Of a stretch of 64,000 nucleotides of DNA, positions 62,615 to 64,000 are shown piece after piece (within the stretch, counting starts at the first letter, position 1; each line of letters begins with the position of its first letter). Source of the DNA: Lachnospiraceae bacterium (lineage in GTDB: Bacteria; Bacillota; Clostridia; Lachnospirales; Lachnospiraceae); NCBI GenBank assembly GCA_017411305.1, contig JAFQQI010000052.1, positions 62,001 to 126,000 of the forward strand, in the 5' to 3' direction. Both the position numbers and the translations under genes were made by a program. Below the pieces are notes generated by a model, which did no database searches, was not told where the DNA came from, and worked only from the letters and a program-made list of their open reading frames with translations.

Positions 62615-64000
62615 TTATCCATACAACTTGCGGTACTCTGCCGGATTTACCCCGGTATACTTATGAAAGGTATGGGTAAAGTGCTTTCGGTCATTATATC
62701 CTACCCTTTCACAAATTTCCGCAACCGGCATTCCTGTTTCCCGTAAAAGATTCTTAGCCTCTTCCATACGGATTTTGGTCAGATACTTTGCAAAGCCTTC
62801 CCCTGTTTCTTTTTTAAACAACGCACTGAAATATGTAACACTGAATCCAACATATTCACAGACTTCTTCCAATGAAATATTTTTATTAAAATTTTGCAGG
62901 ATATATTGTTTTGCGATACGAACCGGCTTGGAGGATTCACTTCCTCTTGCCTGCTCCATCTCTGCAAACATACGTCCCTGCATTTGCTTTATTGCTTCCG
63001 ATAGCTTGTCAACAGTCTCGCACTGCATACATATGTCTTCAAACTCTTCATAGCTTTTCTTTTTATCATCCGGTCCTGTTCTAAGAAGAAATAAATCACC
63101 TGCCGACAAAACAATATCCAAAATCTCCCATCCTCGAATCCCGTCAGTCTGTCTCATTGCTTCAAACAATTTATCATCAGCATGATATATCTCCGAAACA
63201 TCCAGCACTTCAATCGCATGTTCAACAGCTTTTGCATATTTTTCAATCAGGCTCTGCTTTGATATTCCGGAGGTCGGCAGCGATCCTTCCAACATTTTTC
63301 CGTTTCCTTCAATCAGTCTCTCCGAAACCATCTTCTTGGCATTTTCCATGGAATTTATAAGCAGGTCGGCTTTCTCCTCCGCACTTCCGAGTGCCAGTGT
63401 AAAGAACGCACGTCCTACCAAATATCTGTATCCTTCCAGCTGCTTTAAAAATTCCCGTAACTGCTTTCGCACTGCATCTTTGTTCTTAAGTCTGTAATTC
63501 ACAATACCATATCCAAAATTCCCCTGGAAATCAAATACACTCTCCTCACATGCCGGCATAACATAGTTATGAAACAGTTCTTTTGCTTTTTCCCTGATTG
63601 CTTTGGCTGAGGCTTCCTTTATCTGATTTTGTTCACAGTCAATTTTCAGCACAAAAGCCTGTAATAAACAGCCTTCTGTCACAAACCGGAAAACTTCGTT
63701 CAATTTAGGCAAGGACAAATCTTGTTTCCTGCCAACAATATCGCTCAGCATGCTTTCTCTGTCACGCTTCAAGTCCTTTTTCCTGTTGGCAAATACCAGT
63801 TGCTCCATATCGTCCCATTTTCGTTTTTCTTCCAGATGTTCCCTGATTTTTTGAAGCGTCTCTATCAGTTCATCCTGCTTAATAGGCTTTAAAAGATAAT
63901 TTCCCACTCCGTAAGCTATTGCGCTCTGGGCATATTCAAAATGCGCATATCCGCTTATAATAACAATCTCCAAATCCGGTTGCAATTCCTTGGCCTGTTG
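62615..64000 (-). CDS. YesN-like response regulator with AraC-type output, partial
   Basis: The gene continues beyond the right edge; the part seen is 462 codons. The visible end of the receiver reads [24 protein letters not shown] and LLKPIKQDE; the acceptor Asp is outside the window. A long linker (about 260 residues) leads to a C-terminal AraC double HTH ([27 protein letters not shown] and [33 protein letters not shown]). It is the cognate partner of the YesM kinase and should activate a sugar-linked promoter. Codon phase matches through to base 64000. Confidence 0.93.
   Translation of the reverse strand, partial: QQAKELQPDLEIVIISGYAHFEYAQSAIAYGVGNYLLKPIKQDELIETLQKIREHLEEKRKWDDMEQLVFANRKKDLKRDRESMLSDIVGRKQDLSLPKLNEVFRFVTEGCLLQAFVLKIDCEQNQIKEASAKAIREKAKELFHNYVMPACEESVFDFQGNFGYGIVNYRLKNKDAVRKQLREFLKQLEGYRYLVGRAFFTLALGSAEEKADLLINSMENAKKMVSERLIEGNGKMLEGSLPTSGISKQSLIEKYAKAVEHAIEVLDVSEIYHADDKLFEAMRQTDGIRGWEILDIVLSAGDLFLLRTGPDDKKKSYEEFEDICMQCETVDKLSEAIKQMQGRMFAEMEQARGSESSKPVRIAKQYILQNFNKNISLEEVCEYVGFSVTYFSALFKKETGEGFAKYLTKIRMEEAKNLLRETGMPVAEICERVGYNDRKHFTHTFHKYTGVNPAEYRKLYG

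Overview
The window looks like a chromosomal segment of a low-to-moderate-GC anaerobic Firmicute, most likely a gut Lachnospiraceae (Clostridia). This rests on AGGAGG-type ribosome binding sites, the gene order tig-clpP-clpX-lon-engB, YesM/YesN-type two-component genes, a SfsA-MutY fusion, LUD and VanZ family proteins, and the HxH...CxCG surface repeats common in that family. No rRNA, phage structural gene, insertion sequence or CRISPR array is visible. Genus and species cannot be fixed from the sequence alone.

Layout. (1) 1-3.1 kb: end of a beta-CASP metallo-hydrolase gene and a Ca2+-type P-type ATPase. (2) 3.1-26.9 kb: a dense signalling island, all on the minus strand. It holds a chemosensory core (cheR, cheB, a CheY-like regulator, cheA, cheW and a minimal receptor) led by a PAS kinase and a degenerate HD-GYP response regulator. 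Around it lie four large membrane hybrid histidine kinases, one fused to a complete DegV lipid-binding domain, a tandem-receiver protein, a GH2 glycosidase inside a kinase operon, and a secreted or anchored Cys-repeat protein. No flagellar gene is present. (3) 27-31 kb: an MFS transporter with an AraC regulator and a small unknown protein, then a TetR-PfkB kinase operon with an operator filling a consensus promoter spacer. (4) 31.1-34.5 kb: a non-coding array of about 88-bp degenerate repeats, then a small remnant element lodged at the 3' end of tRNA-Gly(GCC). The element carries a PD-(D/E)xK-like nuclease gene and an AlbA_2/Schlafen-type ATPase gene, each followed by the same 81-bp repeat. 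(5) 34.6-51.3 kb: mostly housekeeping genes: GH3 hexosaminidase-like protein, a candidate structured RNA with its own consensus promoter, LUD protein, glyA, diacylglycerol kinase, PAP2 phosphatase, GT2, SfsA-MutY fusion, 5'-nucleotidase, DUF1653 protein, aldose epimerase, HdeD and VanZ proteins, truA, D-lactate dehydrogenase and a GGDEF protein. (6) 51.3-59 kb: AI-2E-type permease, engB, lon, clpX, clpP, tig (protein quality control). (7) 59-64 kb: ROK fructokinase, then a tandem ABC-ATPase-like protein that has lost its Walker motifs, a YesM-type kinase and a YesN-type AraC response regulator that runs off the window.

The parts most likely to be new are the histidine kinase-receiver-DegV fusion with its companion kinase and Cys-repeat protein; the chemosensory core tied to catalytically altered HD-GYP and Hpt-like domains without flagella; the Walker-less ABC pseudo-ATPase in a YesMN operon; the tRNA-Gly element with repeat-terminated cargo; the 88-bp array beside it; and the approximately 374-nt candidate RNA at 36.1-36.5 kb.
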